A DNA stretch of 64,000 nucleotides, from assembly GCF_027744825.2 (NCBI RefSeq), contig NC_071339.1, positions 26,459,501-26,523,500 on the forward strand, written 5' to 3'. The translations under genes and the position numbers were made by a program. The notes under the pieces are model-generated. The model was given only the letters and a program-made list of their open reading frames with translations, made no database searches and was not told the DNA's origin. Positions 33,401-47,599 of the stretch are shown piece after piece (within the stretch, counting starts at the first letter, position 1; every line of letters starts with the position of its first letter). Origin of the DNA: Synchiropus splendidus (lineage: Eukaryota > Chordata > Actinopteri > Syngnathiformes > Callionymidae).

Positions 33401-36400
33401 TGGGTGGTCGCCCATCTGGTCGCCCAAATCTCACATCTCAGCTGTCAAACAAATTCAAATGTCCACCACAAACACAACCAGGGCTTTGTGAATGCCTGGT
33501 AGATACATCTCCGACATCTGACCGACATCTGTTTAGGAGGGAACAAGGTTTACTTAAGAGTTCAGAAGATGTTCATCCCCAAACAAAGTAGGGCAAAATA
33601 TGTGTTCCACAAATCTGTCTATGGCGTCCCACCGTTATTGGACTGAAAAGTTAATCACCTCATTTGTGATCTATTGGACATGATGGTGACTGTTGAAGTT
33701 AATCAGCTTAATTAAGGAGTAATTCGTCACAGTGCTCATAGGCTGCAGTGTTTGGTTCTTCTGGCACACTCAGGGATGACTGCGTTATCTCATATCAGGA
33801 GTAAACAGAGAAGCCCGGAGCCTCAGGAGTCGTCTGCTGCAAGGTGATAAACACCATGATGGAGCTTATCGTCTGTGTTGGGCTCTTCGGGCCAATGTTG
33901 AAGAACCATTTTGTGTTGGTAGGATTTCCTCTCACCATACAGCTTCATGTAATGGAGGAGTATGAATAATAATTCTTGTTTTAACTCCCAACATCTCCAG
34001 GTTTATTTGAACTCCATATGGACTTATGATCTCTGTTGACATATTCAGGATGAGTCATTCCTATCTGGTGTTTGTATGCTCTCCTCATGTGACACATCTT
34101 TAAAATCCACCAGCCTCAATCTTGTCCCCTGTACCTTTTTAAATATCTGACTGTTTACTCATCCTCGCATAGGTTGATGTGTGCAGACAGAATTTCAACC
34201 TCCCGCCTCTCAGACATGGATAAATGAGTTTGAACTTTGACCTGGAGTGTGTCTCAGAATCACCAAGTTGTGTCTGACTTGACTCCCGAGACCCACAAAT
34301 CAGTACAGAGTCTGGATGAACTCTGGTTAGTTTGACCTGAGGTGTGACTGCCATGTCGCGTGCGTATGTGTAGTTGAGTTTGGGATGACTGGGACATCAC
34401 CCCTCTTTTAGCGTCTTTTTTTGTTTACACTAAAAATAGATTTCTATGTATGCATTTTGTCATTTTAGACACTTGCCTCACGTTTGGGCGGTTATCCCTG
34501 ATGAGTGAGTATTTGAATTGCACTTGTGATAAAGTGTGAGTTTGGCTCATGCCACTGTGTGTGGTGCATGTTCCATTGTGTGTGTGTATGTCAATATATG
34601 TTTTGAATTCATGTAGTATATACGTGTGTGTACCTGTAAGAGCCTGTGTGTGTTATTGTGTGCTTTGTGTGTGTACTTTGTATGTCTACAAAAATAGCTC
34701 TAAAAGTTTATCACCGTGAGTTCAGGAGGAAATTTTCTATAATAACCTCCCCTGTTATTTCAAGGACAAATCCTCAGTTGTTAAACTACTAATTGACATT
34801 TATTGCAGCTATAAAAGTGCTGCTAGTGCAGCGGAAATGCACCTTGCTCAGTGTTGTCCTCATATGTTCGGTATGTATCATGTTGGGGAGAAAACAGCAG
34901 TTCCCTTTCAGGTTAGGCTGCTAGTCCTTGGCAGATTGCATCCTTCACCACAGCAGTTTTGCTGACACTGTTTTAACATGACAAAATGTATGTTTCAATC
35001 CTGCAGTACTGCCTTTTGACCAAATCTGGCACTCTCCTGTCCGTTCCCACTATGATCCCTTGTGTTTTTATTTTCATCCAAATTTCAATATTTTTGTTTC
35101 CTAATCTAATCTGCTATTATCAGATTGCTGTGCAGGGGACATCTGCTGTACTCCTCTGGAGAGGCCAGCACCTCAAGTCGAGCAAGATGAGCTGTGTGTG
35201 TGAAGACCTGCGACATACCTCATGTGGCTAATTGAAAGCAGCGCTGGTTCAAGTGAGAGTGGGTTTTACTGCGTCGTAGAGTGAAACATAACACAGATTT
35301 ATTTCTCAACAACGCAGGGAGAACCATCTCAACATTCCTGACCGTGCTGAACTTGACCCCACAACCCCCTAGCTCACATCCTTCTCAATTTACAGAGTTG
35401 CTGGAGGAATGTTCCAAAAAACATGTCTGCCCCACTGGATATCTTTTTCTTCAACTGTCAGCATATTATTTGCTATTTAAATACAAATTTCTATTTATTT
35501 ATTTATCGTCAACTCAATTTCATTCTCATTAACTTGAATTACATCCATTCAATATTATGTCTTCATATTTGTCATGAATGGTATTCATTTTGAGCCAATA
35601 TTTGCTTTCAAAGATGCTGAGAAAACAGCAGTTAAGGGATATAAAGAGGGGAGTTTAGGAATAGTTGATATCTGGATGTAATTAAAATTCAGAGAGAAAA
35701 AAAAGATGATCGTGGGAGAAAACTGCAACTCGTCCTGGAAATAAATGTACTATCAAAGTGAGATTGCCGCTGAGAGAAAGGGGCGAGCAGAATCTAGGAG
35801 AGGAGAATTGTGGGGGAGATCATGACCCGAGTTGTTGTGTTGATATATCTTTGGCCGCTTGTCAACTCGAGCCGCACTCAGTGAGAGTTCATGAGAAACT
35901 GAACTCATGGCCATTTAATGGATGGAAAACTGTCTGTTATTTATATTTACTTGAATCGTGCTTGACTATAATCTCTTTGTTATTTAAATATGTATATATA
36001 TATATATATACATGTTTATATATTCCCCATGTTTTAATATAGATTTTATTTTATGTTGTTAATTAGGTTTCCTCATTTATGACAGACTTCATGACATACA
36101 TGTATCTTTGGTTTCATTTTATAGTAATTTTTAGTTTTCATTTGTTCCTCCCCCTTCTACTAATGACTAAACAAAAAAATCTTAAAATCTTTTCATTTTT
36201 GTGCTGCTTCAATGATTAAAGAAGAAAACAATCTGTATTTTCCAACAATAATTAATTTAAACAGCACCTCACCCATTAGCAATATTCACAAAAGAATAGC
36301 CCTAGTACAATTGAGCATGAGACTGTTTTTGTCCTATTATATCCAAAGTAAAGCTGACTCACAGATAAAACACCAATAAGTCAAATCATGGCTGAAAAAC

Positions 36401-39400
36401 TCACTTGATGGATGATGATCCACTTTGTCCAGGTTTTTATTCACAGCACTCCACACCATACGAAGTCAGTGGTGGGGTCCAATCCATCCTTGCTGTTTGT
36501 TTTTGCCTGTGTGCTAGTGTTTCTATGCTGCCGGCTGCCCACTCTGAGAGTGCTGAATGCGAGTAGAACTTCTGCTACAGCAGTTTCCTCTCGTCCCCAC
36601 TCACACTTCTCTCCTCCTCTTTCTCCTCCTCAACTGGCTCTCTGTTGTTCAGTCTAGGAAAATAGTTACCCCACTTTCTCTGCTCTGAATATTCATATTA
36701 TTTACATCATCTCCAGTGTTCTCAATCTCTCTCCTCCATATTCCTGGCTGCTTTTTCACTTTGCTCCTCTTTTGCATGTTTCACCCCTGCTCTTTCTTTT
36801 GAAATTGCTCGTGAAGGATCAAGGTACGTTTGCTCCTACTTTTGACTCTCCCAAACTCTCCTTCTCCTCCTCGTCTCTTCTCTCCTGGTCCGCCCTTCCC
36901 CCTCTCGCTTTCTCAGCTGGGCGTGGATCTTGGCAGACTTGGGGTACACTTCTGAGCTTTGTCTGACCTCACTGTTTCCAATTGTATTTGAAAATTGATA
37001 TTGTAACATGCATAAAAAAAAATCTTTTAAAATCTTCACAGACAAACAACAGTAAAAACAGGAATTTAACAAGTCCCCAAAATGATGTCCTTTCAGTACT
37101 ATCACAACATTTTTTCACGTTGTAGGAGGTTTACAAGATGGAATCAGTTCCATTTAGTGGAGAAATATCATCTATAGCCATTCTAAAGCTCAGAAAAAAA
37201 GAAAAGTAAATAAGTCAAATCAAACGTAATAAAAATAGTAAGACTCAAAAGCATCCTGGGCTTGCATCCTTCCTGTTGTCAAAGCCACATTCATATGTAA
37301 AAGTAAAAGTAATCTGACAAAACAATCCCAAAATTCCAGACAAACAAAGCCATGGCTCAGATGACTTCACCAGTCTGGTGCTAGAACCAGACGTAATCTA
37401 GCATTGAATTTACTGCTTAATTTATTAATGAAATTGAACTGACTGTGAACAATGACCTACAACACAAGTCAACATAGTACAGTACGGTAAAGCAACTCTT
37501 CATTGGAAAGGTTGTAAGCTCTCTTTGATTTGACCCTCTGGAGGCTCAGAGCAACCATGGTTGCGGTTCAGACTGAGATAGGATTTCAAAGTTTTCTGTT
37601 AAATCTGAGGTTTTAATATTCGGGTGTTTAGGAAAGGATGAGGTCAGATATGAGTATATCAGAGGATCGGCTCATGGGGAAGTTTAGAGACAAGCTGGGT
37701 AGGAGAGACGGCGGAAACGTTGGACTAATGTTGGAGATTGTATGCGGCTCTATGGAACAAGTGACTTGCTGTGGCAAATGTCATCCACTTGATGGCTGGC
37801 CTTGTGTTCAGTCCACTGCACAACCTCAGATCGAGCCAGTCTTCGCCCTTCTGCTCCGATGGAGTCCTAAATTTCATGTTTGATTCAGGCTGATCCCTCG
37901 CTGCAGCACTTTCCCCCCCTCTTCCGTGTTGCTTCCCTCTTTTAGAACCAAGTCAATGATGTCACATGTACACATCAGTGGAAGCTTCTGGTTAAGAGTT
38001 CATTTGAGAAATGCTCAGAAGACACACCCTTGTGGATATCAGATTAGAGCCGACGCAGAAATGTGTGATATTTACTTCAGCTGCTCGCACATTTTTGCAC
38101 ACACATGCGCTCAAACGGCGGGCAGAGATAAGGAGGAAGAGAGGAGCTCATCATCACATGTCTGCAGGCCGCCACTCCTTAAATACACACTCAAAATAAC
38201 TGACTGAGCATTTGTTGTGTTTGTTCGCTTGTCCTCGCCGTCCAAGCGTGAAGTTTCGTGCAGGAATACATTCAAGCTGATTTTCTGTGAATGCGCGAAT
38301 GTAACAGATAAATCGTTCTTCATGACATTTATTGTTGTGCACGGAAGACCTGCTTTTTGGAAGAGACTCTTGTCGAACACAGGATGTGGCACAGTGTGAA
38401 ACCCAGGGCTATAGAAGGACAGAAAAATCTGCTAATTTACATGGTTTATACAGTGGTCAAGTTATTGATATACCCGTCCTTTTGGGGGGATGTCACAGTG
38501 ACCAGGATACCGATCGGAGCTGAACTCCCATGAACTCGCTTGACTTTCGGTAGAAGAGAGATGGCGACCTCTGTTGGTTAAACTACAATGTTTCTTTTTT
38601 GCCAATACTGCACTGTATTTCAACTTATCCTTACTTGGTAGTTGGACTCCTATATGGCAGAGTGACTTAACCTCACATTGTTGATGAAATGGGGGCAGAA
38701 AAAAATCCTGAGTAGCTTAGTTTCACAAATAAGCCAAGGTGGTATCAAATTAGGGACACAACTGACATGACCAGAATACTTATGAGGAAGGATTTTAAAA
38801 AGTTTCCTCTCCTTTATGGGGCCTTGAAAATGGATTACCAGGTCATTTTCACACTTCAGTTTTAGGCTCTTAGAGATCTTCTGAACTGATCTCTTGTAAA
38901 TGAGACATGGAAGAGATGAGAACGTTTTGGTGGCGACCTGGATCTTTTGTAAGATCACGTGTAGTGTGGTTGTCCTGGTGAAACTACAAAGATTAGATGA
39001 CTCCTTGCTTGGCAGAGGTGTGTGCTCTCTGAGTGCTTTTATAGCTGATCCATGACTCATCCCGGGAAAGTTCTGAACCGTCATACAATGATATGCAGTA
39101 ACAAATAATCGCAGTAGCAACCCAGACTTCGAATCCAGTGGTCAAATGTGTTTCATAAATATATAGAAACTTTTGCACTCATTTACCTGATTAGTCCAAA
39201 CTGAGTTAGGACATGTACCTCATGTACTGATGTCAGCATGCCGTGTTTCTCCACCAAAAAAACAATTAAATCTCTGCTGAAAATATGCTCCTGTGTCCTC
39301 TGCTGCGGTGCCATGGCGTGATGCCGAATGCTGGAGATCAGCATCTGTTACTATAGCAACAGCCCAAGACCGGATCATGGAAGCAACATGGCTGCCAGAG

Positions 39401-41287
39401 GAGAACTGCAGCAGCAGCTGGGCCTTTGTTTGGCTGCAGTTTCACATCATCACATTGCGACGTGGTGTGTGTAACTGAGGATACACTTTTTTATCACAAA
39501 GAAATCCTGTTAATTTGTTTCTCTGGGCTCAAAAAACTTTCGTGACTTCACCTCTGTGGCTCATATAGAGCTATCAATGAATCGACTGTGTTTAAAGTGG
39601 TGCTGGAAAGAGCAGGAACGGGTTGGGCCAAATAGGAGCGCCACTTCTACAATAGCATCCCACATGCTGACTCTGCAAAATGAACCCTGTCTGTTAGGGA
39701 ATGGGTCATCCGAGTCTGTCTTTGTTGCTAGTGTCCATGCCAGGCTTGGTGCCAGCCTGTGCCATTGTCTGAAGAAATCCAAGCAGTTGGTGACGAAAGG
39801 ACTTTTCTGACGCAAATTTTCGGGCCAGTGTGGTGCAGCAGCAGACGGTGGTGAGAGCCATGGAGAGGAAACCATTTTTGGCTGAGCTCTCTTTCCATTA
39901 CTTCGGAATTAGTTTCAAAGTTTCAGAGTTTTTAATATCAAAAATGTGTAGTGATTTCTATATGACTGATTAACTTTACATAACAAAGAACATTTTGTAC
40001 TTAGTGCAAACTTGTAACTCTCCTTTCAAGAACCATGGTCTGACAGTTGAAGGTGCTGATACTCATCTCTACTTCTATACGGTGAACAGGAAAGAATAAC
40101 ACATATTCTTGAGTCATCTGACTCACAAGTCACGGAGCGGAAAAAGGAGATCTGAATCGACCTACAGACCGATCACAGGCATTAGCCGAGAAGGAATAAA
40201 ACCAACAACCTGCTGCAAGGCAGGCCACATTATGAAGGGTGTTTAAAGTTTCAGTACACTTTCAATTCTGCAAATAGACTTTTAGTTCTGGGTGAGAAGG
40301 AACTCCACAGCAGATTTTGGGGATGAAAATAGAACCCAAATCTGCTCCTCCTCCGCTCTGGGCTTCCGGCCAGGGAAGTAAAAGGGGGGGGTGGGTGGTT
40401 GGAAGAGGACGCAGAAGCAGGAAGTGGGATCAGTGGGGATTGCAGGGGTGCGTGGAACAGATGCAGGAGGATTTAACTCCTCCTCGTCTGCACCAGATAG
40501 ATGTGGACTTTTTTTTCCACAAATCCTAAACCGCTCTGAAAATATTTTTTCATTCATAGCTAGAGGGGAGGGATTATGGCAACCTGAAAGTTGAAAATGA
40601 TGAAAAAGCTCCAATAAAAATTCTGAATAATAAAATTCTGTTAGATTTTTTTTGCTTGGTCCCGTCATCCTGGACATCACTCTCCTCAGTTTACACCTGC
40701 CCGAACTGTCAAGAAAGATTTAAAGAACAGTTCCTCCACCTTTTAAAACAAAATAGTTTGTGACTGAAAATTTAAAAAAGTTGTGATTTGGTTGATTTCA
40801 GACACTTTTTAAAAGGCATGTGAGTAGGAGAATTTACTTTTTCTCCCTTTTTAGTTGATGCATTTTGGATTTTTGTCTTTACAGTTGCAGCAGTAGTGGA
40901 AATGAAGTGAAATATTAAATTAAATTAATTATATTGGCAAACAATGCGTTTGAACATGTTTTAGTATATTTTGGTTTGTGAAAATGACTTAATTAAATGA
41001 ATGCATTTGTTTCTTGGTGTGTTAAGTAGTGTGCTCTTTTCCATTAACATTTTCCATGTTAATATATAATATGATTAATACTGTTGGACTTTACCATTTG
41101 GTTGTAATTCAGAATGTCAAAGAAGTGCTAAATTATTATTTAAAAAAAAGAGCCGTCTCTTGTCTGCAAATAAATATTTCTACCCACAAAAAGTACGATT
41201 CTACTAACTAAATAACTACTAACAATTATTGAGACAATGTAAAATCAGATTTGTAAGAATTTGAACATTACGATATTAACTTTTTAG
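30473..41287. other. Gene-poor region, no supported exon
   Basis: About 11 kb with no ORF that I recognise on either strand and no clear transposon boundaries. It includes a (TA)n tract at 35992-36022, TG-rich DNA at about 34558-34680, and pyrimidine-rich stretches near 36600 and 36860. It could be 5' intron or regulatory DNA of ripor3, since the ripor3 first exon was not located. Confidence 0.5.
35992..36022. repeat. (TA)n microsatellite
   Basis: A run of about ten TA units is followed by a short imperfect continuation. Confidence 0.85.
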
Positions 41288-41612
41288 TTGGGATGCGTTG
41301 ATTCAATTTTTTTCCAAAGCAAGTAGTGTAAGAGTACTTACATTTGAGTACTCACCGATACCTATACCAAGTACTTGCACCATTACACAAAGTTGATTTT
41401 TTTTCCTTATCCATATATATATTTGAACAACATTCCTCAGTATGTTCTTCTTGTACATGGGTGACGGTCACAAGTTTTACTGCAGTATAAAGACAGGTTT
41501 TACAAAATTGTCAGATAACAACATTCAAAGACTGTGCACTGCTGTAAAGTGGTATAGTTGGCCATTCTACGAGTATTCAAGCCCGGTATCGGACTGACAT
41601 TGGTAACATTTC
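41288..41612. mobile_element. Decayed copy of the TTGGGATG MITE
   Basis: It begins TTGGGATG like the element at 11057-11561. It contains GTACTCACCGATACC and a right part with GGTATCGGACTGAC, the same family vocabulary. The right terminal CATCCCTA and the target duplication are not recognisable, so the end is approximate. Confidence 0.55.
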
Positions 41613-42539
41613 AGAGTGATAAAAAATAAAATATATTCCTGCAGCTACATCAGTGTCCATGAACTTTGCAGCATGACTGGTGACAGATTAGCTGGATTTA
41701 TTCCTGCTGACAGACTTTAACGGACAGGCATTGCGGAAGTTATTTACCCTTAAGATGAAATGCATTGTTAATTGAAAAAATGATTATTGAAATATATCAA
41801 GCACATTTAAATTTGGTCGTCTCTGATGACGCATTTAATCATGAAAGTCAATAATGCTGGGGGACAATCACAACATGGGAGAAAATGAGCTGCTTGGTGG
41901 GTGTCTGCAGTCTATGAGTATTCCTCTATCAAACCTGTTTTTCTAATGGTCAATATGATTTTCAGTGTCAAATTGGGAATTTTGTTTTGTTTTCTTTTTA
42001 TCCATGAGACACTTTAAAATTCCTGTACAACTTTATTTAAGCATTTTATCATACACAATTAAACAATTAATAAAAATAAAAAATACATTGTTTGTTTGAC
42101 AGGATGTAATGGTTACGTTCACTGTAATAGCTTTGCGTTCAAACTACTGGTTATTTTCCATAACTATTATTTTACGACTTTTTCTTATTTTAACCTATAT
42201 ACATAGGAATGAAAAGATACAAAAACAAACACTATTTTCTGATTATACGAATAAATGTAGACATTTTTCAATATACTACGTGAGTGTGCTAAGTGTTTCA
42301 TCTTGATATTCATATTCAATGTGTTTTCTATAAATAATGAATACATATGCAAAAACAGTAACGCTATTCCATATAAAATGATGAGGTAGGCATTTCTACT
42401 TCATTCAATAGATGCCCAAGCACTGTCCAAAAGGGAAGGGGAAAAAAATCTCAATGTCTCCACTTCAGGTAACGGGAGCAGACAGTCATCCAAGAGCTCT
42501 CATATAGGGTCACACTGGGTGACACCGCTTTCATCCTCC
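41613..42539. other. AT-rich spacer left of the 42.8-kb promoter
   Basis: AT-rich sequence with no recognisable exon, RNA gene or transposon terminus. CpG and GC content increase from about 42480 onward. Confidence 0.5.
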
Positions 42540-42865
42540 TACGGTCACTGACACCAGATGCGCCCAGGCTGCGCACTGAGCTCCTGGTTCAAGCGTCCGT
42601 CCCACAACAGCAACACCAACGTGATTCACCAGGAAGAGCTTGAGAAAAATGCACACAATGGTCTCTCAGACAAACCCGGCTCGGCTTGCTTGACAGCTGC
42701 GGGGCCAATGGAAACATGAACGCGTCCAGCTGCCCGTCTGCTGCAGCCAATAGAAGAATGTGGACGCGTTGCTGCGACTGGATCCAGATGGCAAAGTTCG
42801 GCAGCCTCGCCGCCGTTAAACTTCCTCAGAATATATACAAAAGAGCTGTTTGTGTTGTGGGCTGC
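42540..42865 (+). promoter_or_regulatory. Putative CpG-rich promoter of an unidentified plus-strand gene
   Basis: GC- and CpG-rich sequence stands out sharply from its AT-rich surroundings. Two plus-strand CCAAT motifs (42705-42709, 42747-42751) precede a TATATA motif at 42832-42837, the order and spacing expected of a core promoter. A transcription start near 42860 would follow. The motifs are seen; their function is inferred. A divergent minus-strand start for ripor3 is also possible. Confidence 0.5.
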
Positions 42866-43217
42866 AGCAGTGGCCATTTTTAAGCGAGATCTTTCCCCTT
42901 GGTAAACACGGGGCCGCGGTGAGAGGGACATATATGACCCGGTATCGCAGTCCGCAGTCTCAATGAACTCCTCGGTGCTGCCGCGGCTTTATGTGGATTA
43001 AATTGATATTGCACGGAGTTCTTCCTCTCCTCCCCCGCCTCCCATCTCCTCCTCCTCCTCCTCACCCCTCCTCCCTCCCCTCCCTGCTAATTTTTTATGC
43101 ATTTTTCTAAACTGTCATGGCGATTTTGTGTCCTTGGAAATAAAAAGCGCCAGTGTTTTTCGGGCCAACCGGGGGGATGTCTCGCCGGTGAGAGCGTGTG
43201 TCCGCTGTCCGGAGCAG
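42866..43217 (+). other. Putative 5' noncoding first exon
   Basis: A CpG-rich stretch with a pyrimidine-rich (CTC)n tract (about 43045-43060) ends in a strong donor, CAG then GTGAGC at 43218. Short ATG-initiated frames in it are not conserved-looking. The gene is not identified, and downstream coding exons were not recognised in the window. Confidence 0.4.
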
Positions 43218-46200
43218 GTGAGCTACCAGCAGGGGAGGGTTTGTCGGAGGGGACACGTCCCTGGGAAGGAGTTTTAGCGTCCACACGTGTAAGGAGCGCG
43301 GCTGTTCTCATGTATTTACACCAGCGATGCGGTGACATTACTGCGCTAGCGGAGGAGGCTAGCTCGGCTGCTACGCTGCTAACATCAACGGGGGCATTGC
43401 CTCTCGTTTCTCCTCATGCTTGGTGCCTTTTGTCATTTACATCCCGTGCTCGCTCTCTTTCTCGCTTGCCGGGAACTTCTTTATTCCTCTCTAGCTGCCT
43501 CCCTCAACTTGTGCAAACATCAGCTAGCTCGGTTAGCCCCTGCGTCTGTTAGCATTCATAATAGCCAAAACCCACACACTGGTGCGAGCTAGGTTGTTAG
43601 CTTCTTCACTCATTTATATCAATAATGACATCAAAGAGATAAATGCAACGTCATTTAGTAACACGCACACCGGCACACACCTGGCCAGGTGAAACAAAGG
43701 GCTAACCTCTGTTGTCTGTTAATGACACATGATTGCACAGACAATAAACATGATATCATGTCAGTTAAGTGTGCCAACAAGTCGTCAGGCTCTGTTGCGA
43801 ATGCCTCCAAAGATGCTTCCCACGATTGTCTCGTTTTTGAGAGCTCCTCTTGGGATGTTTTCAATATCCTCACCATCATATGGAATTCTCCCCAATATGT
43901 GTGACTTAACCTGTTAACCCTTTGGGAGCCACCAAGGCATATACACAATCCCAGCTGCAAATATGGAGCCTGATGTAGTTTTTATTGTATGCAAACTTCA
44001 ATCTGGCAGGATTTGTGGGTGTGTTTCTATCAAAGCGTGGCATAAACTGAAATGAACAACCACCCTGTTTGAGGAGATGTGGGAGGTTGTAGTTTCATAG
44101 TAGGAACATTAAAGAGACCTGGGGAGTGAATTTGACTGACACTTGGGTTCTGAAGAGGAAATTGTGGCAGAAGCAAGTAGAAAAGACTGCAGCAGTGTTC
44201 ACGGTCCCGACATTGTTGCTTGAGAGATGGGGAAGAGTATCATCAGATAATCAGATAAACATCTGTAAAACGTATGTATTTCACTATGGCTGCCACCTAG
44301 TGATGTCATAATATACAAACTAGATGAGTGAATGTACTTGCAGGCTTCCCTCCAGGATTATGGTGGGATTTTCCCAGCGTATGAGGCTTGTATGATGCCA
44401 TGAGCGCTGGGGAGAACCCCAATTCCCCTTCCAAGGTTCGGGGCATAGTTTAATGCATTTATCTCTCACCATTTTAAAGCTCAGTTTTTGATATGATGAT
44501 TTCAACGTGGAATATTTTAATTGAAAAAAAAATCTGCTGCCTATAATGTAAAAAAGGCTTGATGAGGGATAAAATCCCAATTTTCTTCTTTGATGTTCAA
44601 GAGCCAAACAGTAATTATCAGTAATTAGCAAAAAATATGAAGTAATTAGTTCAAATTAATCGGAAGCATCGTTTGTTGATCTGTTGATCCCTTGAACCAA
44701 TTATTACCGTATTCATTTTTCTGGACCATAAGTTTTCCTCAAAGGTTTGACTGGTCCTCTGACTGAAATATTACAGAATGTAATTTCACAAGTTCTTAAT
44801 TGTTATTTCACACTGACCGACATGACCAAGAATTAAATATTTCATTGTGTCTGTGATGCATCCTCCTCATCTTGAGTCTGTCTTAACAGTGATTCAGAAC
44901 ACAATTTTCTAAAACAGAAATCTCCTGTGATCACACATGCATCACAACTAGAATACACAACACGTAGCATTGAAGTGTACACGACAATGGTGTTTTTGGT
45001 GTTTTCAAATGGAAAATCGTGTGAGAAATATAACAAGAGGCAGGTAAACTGCCTTTGCTTGCGGGACTAAAGTTTGAGTGCAGTCAGACATCAGAAGAAT
45101 GGACCAAGTGACAGCAGTTGCATATAATTGATATTTATTTACTTCATGATTAAAAACTTGTATATTTATTGGCATCAGTGCAATAGATGTCAAAATCTCC
45201 CACCCCTTGCTTCCTTGTTTTTTGAGCCAACAGATGAAACACATTTAGAAGTCAAGTGCGACTTATATATGCATCTTTTTTTTTTATTGACCCGACTGGT
45301 CATTAAAAAAATGCAGTACTTGTTTGGTTATCAGGACAACTATTCCATAATAGATTCCCATGCACCCTTTCCCCACCCAGCTCTTGTGAAGACTGCTTGT
45401 TGGCGTTTAAATGTATCAGCTTGGCCTTGAGTCTCCTACCTTCTGGGGACACCAAGAAATCCTCATAACACGGGTCTCACTCAAGCATCAATTCTAATGT
45501 TTATAAAATGTACAATACATGAAATAGATAAATTAAAGACCTATAAATATTTAAAGATTTGTATTTTTTATTTTTAGTCTGAGGCCATTGCCACCCACTC
45601 AAAATATATTTTGTCGATCCAGGTAAATCAGTCAAATCAATGTAGGACTCTCATTGGTGATCAAATTTCCATAAAGTGACTTATGCAGGTTCAAGTGTGA
45701 GTAAGTAAATGGCAAATGTTTCTCTTAAAAAATGTTACTTTGTCTTTTTAAATCTTCCTGTTTGTTTTGCTTCCTGTTTTGTTGTGCTTGTAGTTTGGTT
45801 TTTGGGAGCGACAGTTATTGTATTCAACCACTGTGTGTTATTTCTGATTTCCGACCCAAGTGTTTTTCTTTTAGTCAGGGCTTTGGTTGTGAATGAAGGC
45901 ATAATTCGTATACGCACTGGATACAGTGTGTTGGCTGTTACTTTCAAGCATATCAGTAAAGTGTGTCTTTATTAAAAAAAATGCAAAGAACTAAGGCTAA
46001 ATGTAATGTATTGAAAAACCCAAAATAACGTTTGTATAAAAAAAACATCACTACGCAAAGGTAATGCTGGTGAAATAGCTAAGAAAAGTATGTAACTTGC
46101 CAAACAATACATTTTTATATATTGCTATTTAATTAGTATTAACAGACTATTTTCAGTATTTGAGAATGTATAGTAACTCAACATTTCAATAATCTGAAAC

Positions 46201-47359
46201 ACTTGGTATTAAGATTTTTAAAAATTCACAAACATATTATTCCCTATAATAACCTAATAACCCAATATTATTTATAATATTAGAACATCACCATTTGCAT
46301 CTCTTGTAAAGCATTTGTTGCTTTGTCAGCAGTGAAAGTTAAGATTACTGAAACATCAAATGCTTGAGAATACCATGGACTCTTTTTGGCATCATTTAGC
46401 CTCAGGTCTGGGTCACATCAAATTGTATGTATCAGTAGTTCTTGTCTCGTCTGTCATGTCTGGACTCCACAGATTTTTCTTGTTAGTAGCTATAAATGAA
46501 ATGATGCTGTAGATTTTTCACATTATCATGGCATTCTGTGACTCTGTTGGTGTTTTATTTTCTACATAGATGAGTGAGAGTGAGAGCTGGGTGTTTTCTT
46601 GGGCGCTCATTTGCTCAAGTAAGTAGCATCAATGAGCCGCATAGCTCAGCTTTCGCATTCCTATCTTTTTCAGTTTGCAGCCATGTGTGATTGCTGTGTG
46701 TTGTCTTATAGTATACAGCCTCAATTAGATCCCAAAGTGCTGAATAAAGTTGTTTTTTGCATTCTGTGTAAAGTTATACATTTGTTTGAAGCTCATCTAT
46801 CTCACATAAATGTTCCATTGTAAATGTGCCTTTTAAGGGATTCTGATGTTGAAATGGAATTGCTATCTGCCAAATCCACCACCATTTAGTGTTGGATGCA
46901 ATATTTGTTTATAAAGCTGACATTTTTCCAAAACTTAGCACAGAGTGGGAACCTTTGGTGACTATGTCACAGTTTGCAATTTGCAGTTTGTGTCATTCTC
47001 ATGCTTTGTTAAAAAGCGATATGCAAAGATCGTACTGAAGCACTGTGACAAGACATTTTTTCTTTTGCTGCTCCACCAGCGATGATGCAGCTGGAAAGGT
47101 CTCATTTTCATTTGTAGGTTTTTAGAAGTTCATTTAAGCTCTGTCTACATAGCGACAGTTGTATTAGCACATGTTCTGTGTTGGATAGGTCTTTCATCCA
47201 GTGTTTTCAGCCAAAAACATAGAAAACTATGAAATGCTATGGCTTCGTATAATTTTCCTGCAATTGTCCCAAATCGGAGTGGCACTGTATAAAAAAATCC
47301 ACTGCAATTGTTTTACCAAATGAATGACATTTCTTTATGTTGAGAGAGGAAATGATTTT
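43218..47359. other. Probable large first intron or gene desert, left part
   Basis: CpG-rich sequence persists to about 43560 and then becomes AT-rich. No recognisable exon was seen on either strand. One dispersed repeat fragment is listed separately. Confidence 0.45.
44706..45290. repeat. Possible decayed DNA-transposon relic
   Basis: The fragments TTACCGTATTCATTTTTCTG at the left and AAGTGCGACTTATATATG at the right resemble the ends of a common fish element whose termini read TACGGTA and GTGCGACTTATA. The middle is not recognisable, so this may be two fragments rather than one element. Confidence 0.3.
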
Positions 47360-47378
47360 TGTGGACTGCGCCACTTTT
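47360..47378. repeat. Left target-site duplication of the L1 insertion
   Basis: The 19 bases TGTGGACTGCGCCACTTTT recur at 51914-51932 with a single C/T difference. They immediately flank the poly(A) end of the minus-strand LINE. Confidence 0.85.
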
Positions 47379-47599
47379 TTTTAATAGCAATTTTTATTCT
47401 TTTCAATGGAACCGTGATAAATAAAGGAGGACACAGCAAAACAAAAAAGGCAACAACAACAACATAACAAAATAACCTATATACATACATACAGTTATCT
47501 GTATAGAATAAGAACAGTAATAGAAATAGGCAGATGCTGAGAACATTCAGTCACTTACGATGTTTCATGTAAATTGATCTAGTTTAGTACATGAGTATT

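Noticed and set aside
38650..39120. A 156-codon minus-strand ORF
   Set aside because: I do not recognise any family, there is no splice or promoter context, and many similar short ORFs occur by chance in this region.
43097..43552. A 151-codon ORF across the CpG-rich segment
   Set aside because: It runs through the proposed splice donor at 43218. CpG-rich DNA has few stop codons, so a long frame is expected by chance.
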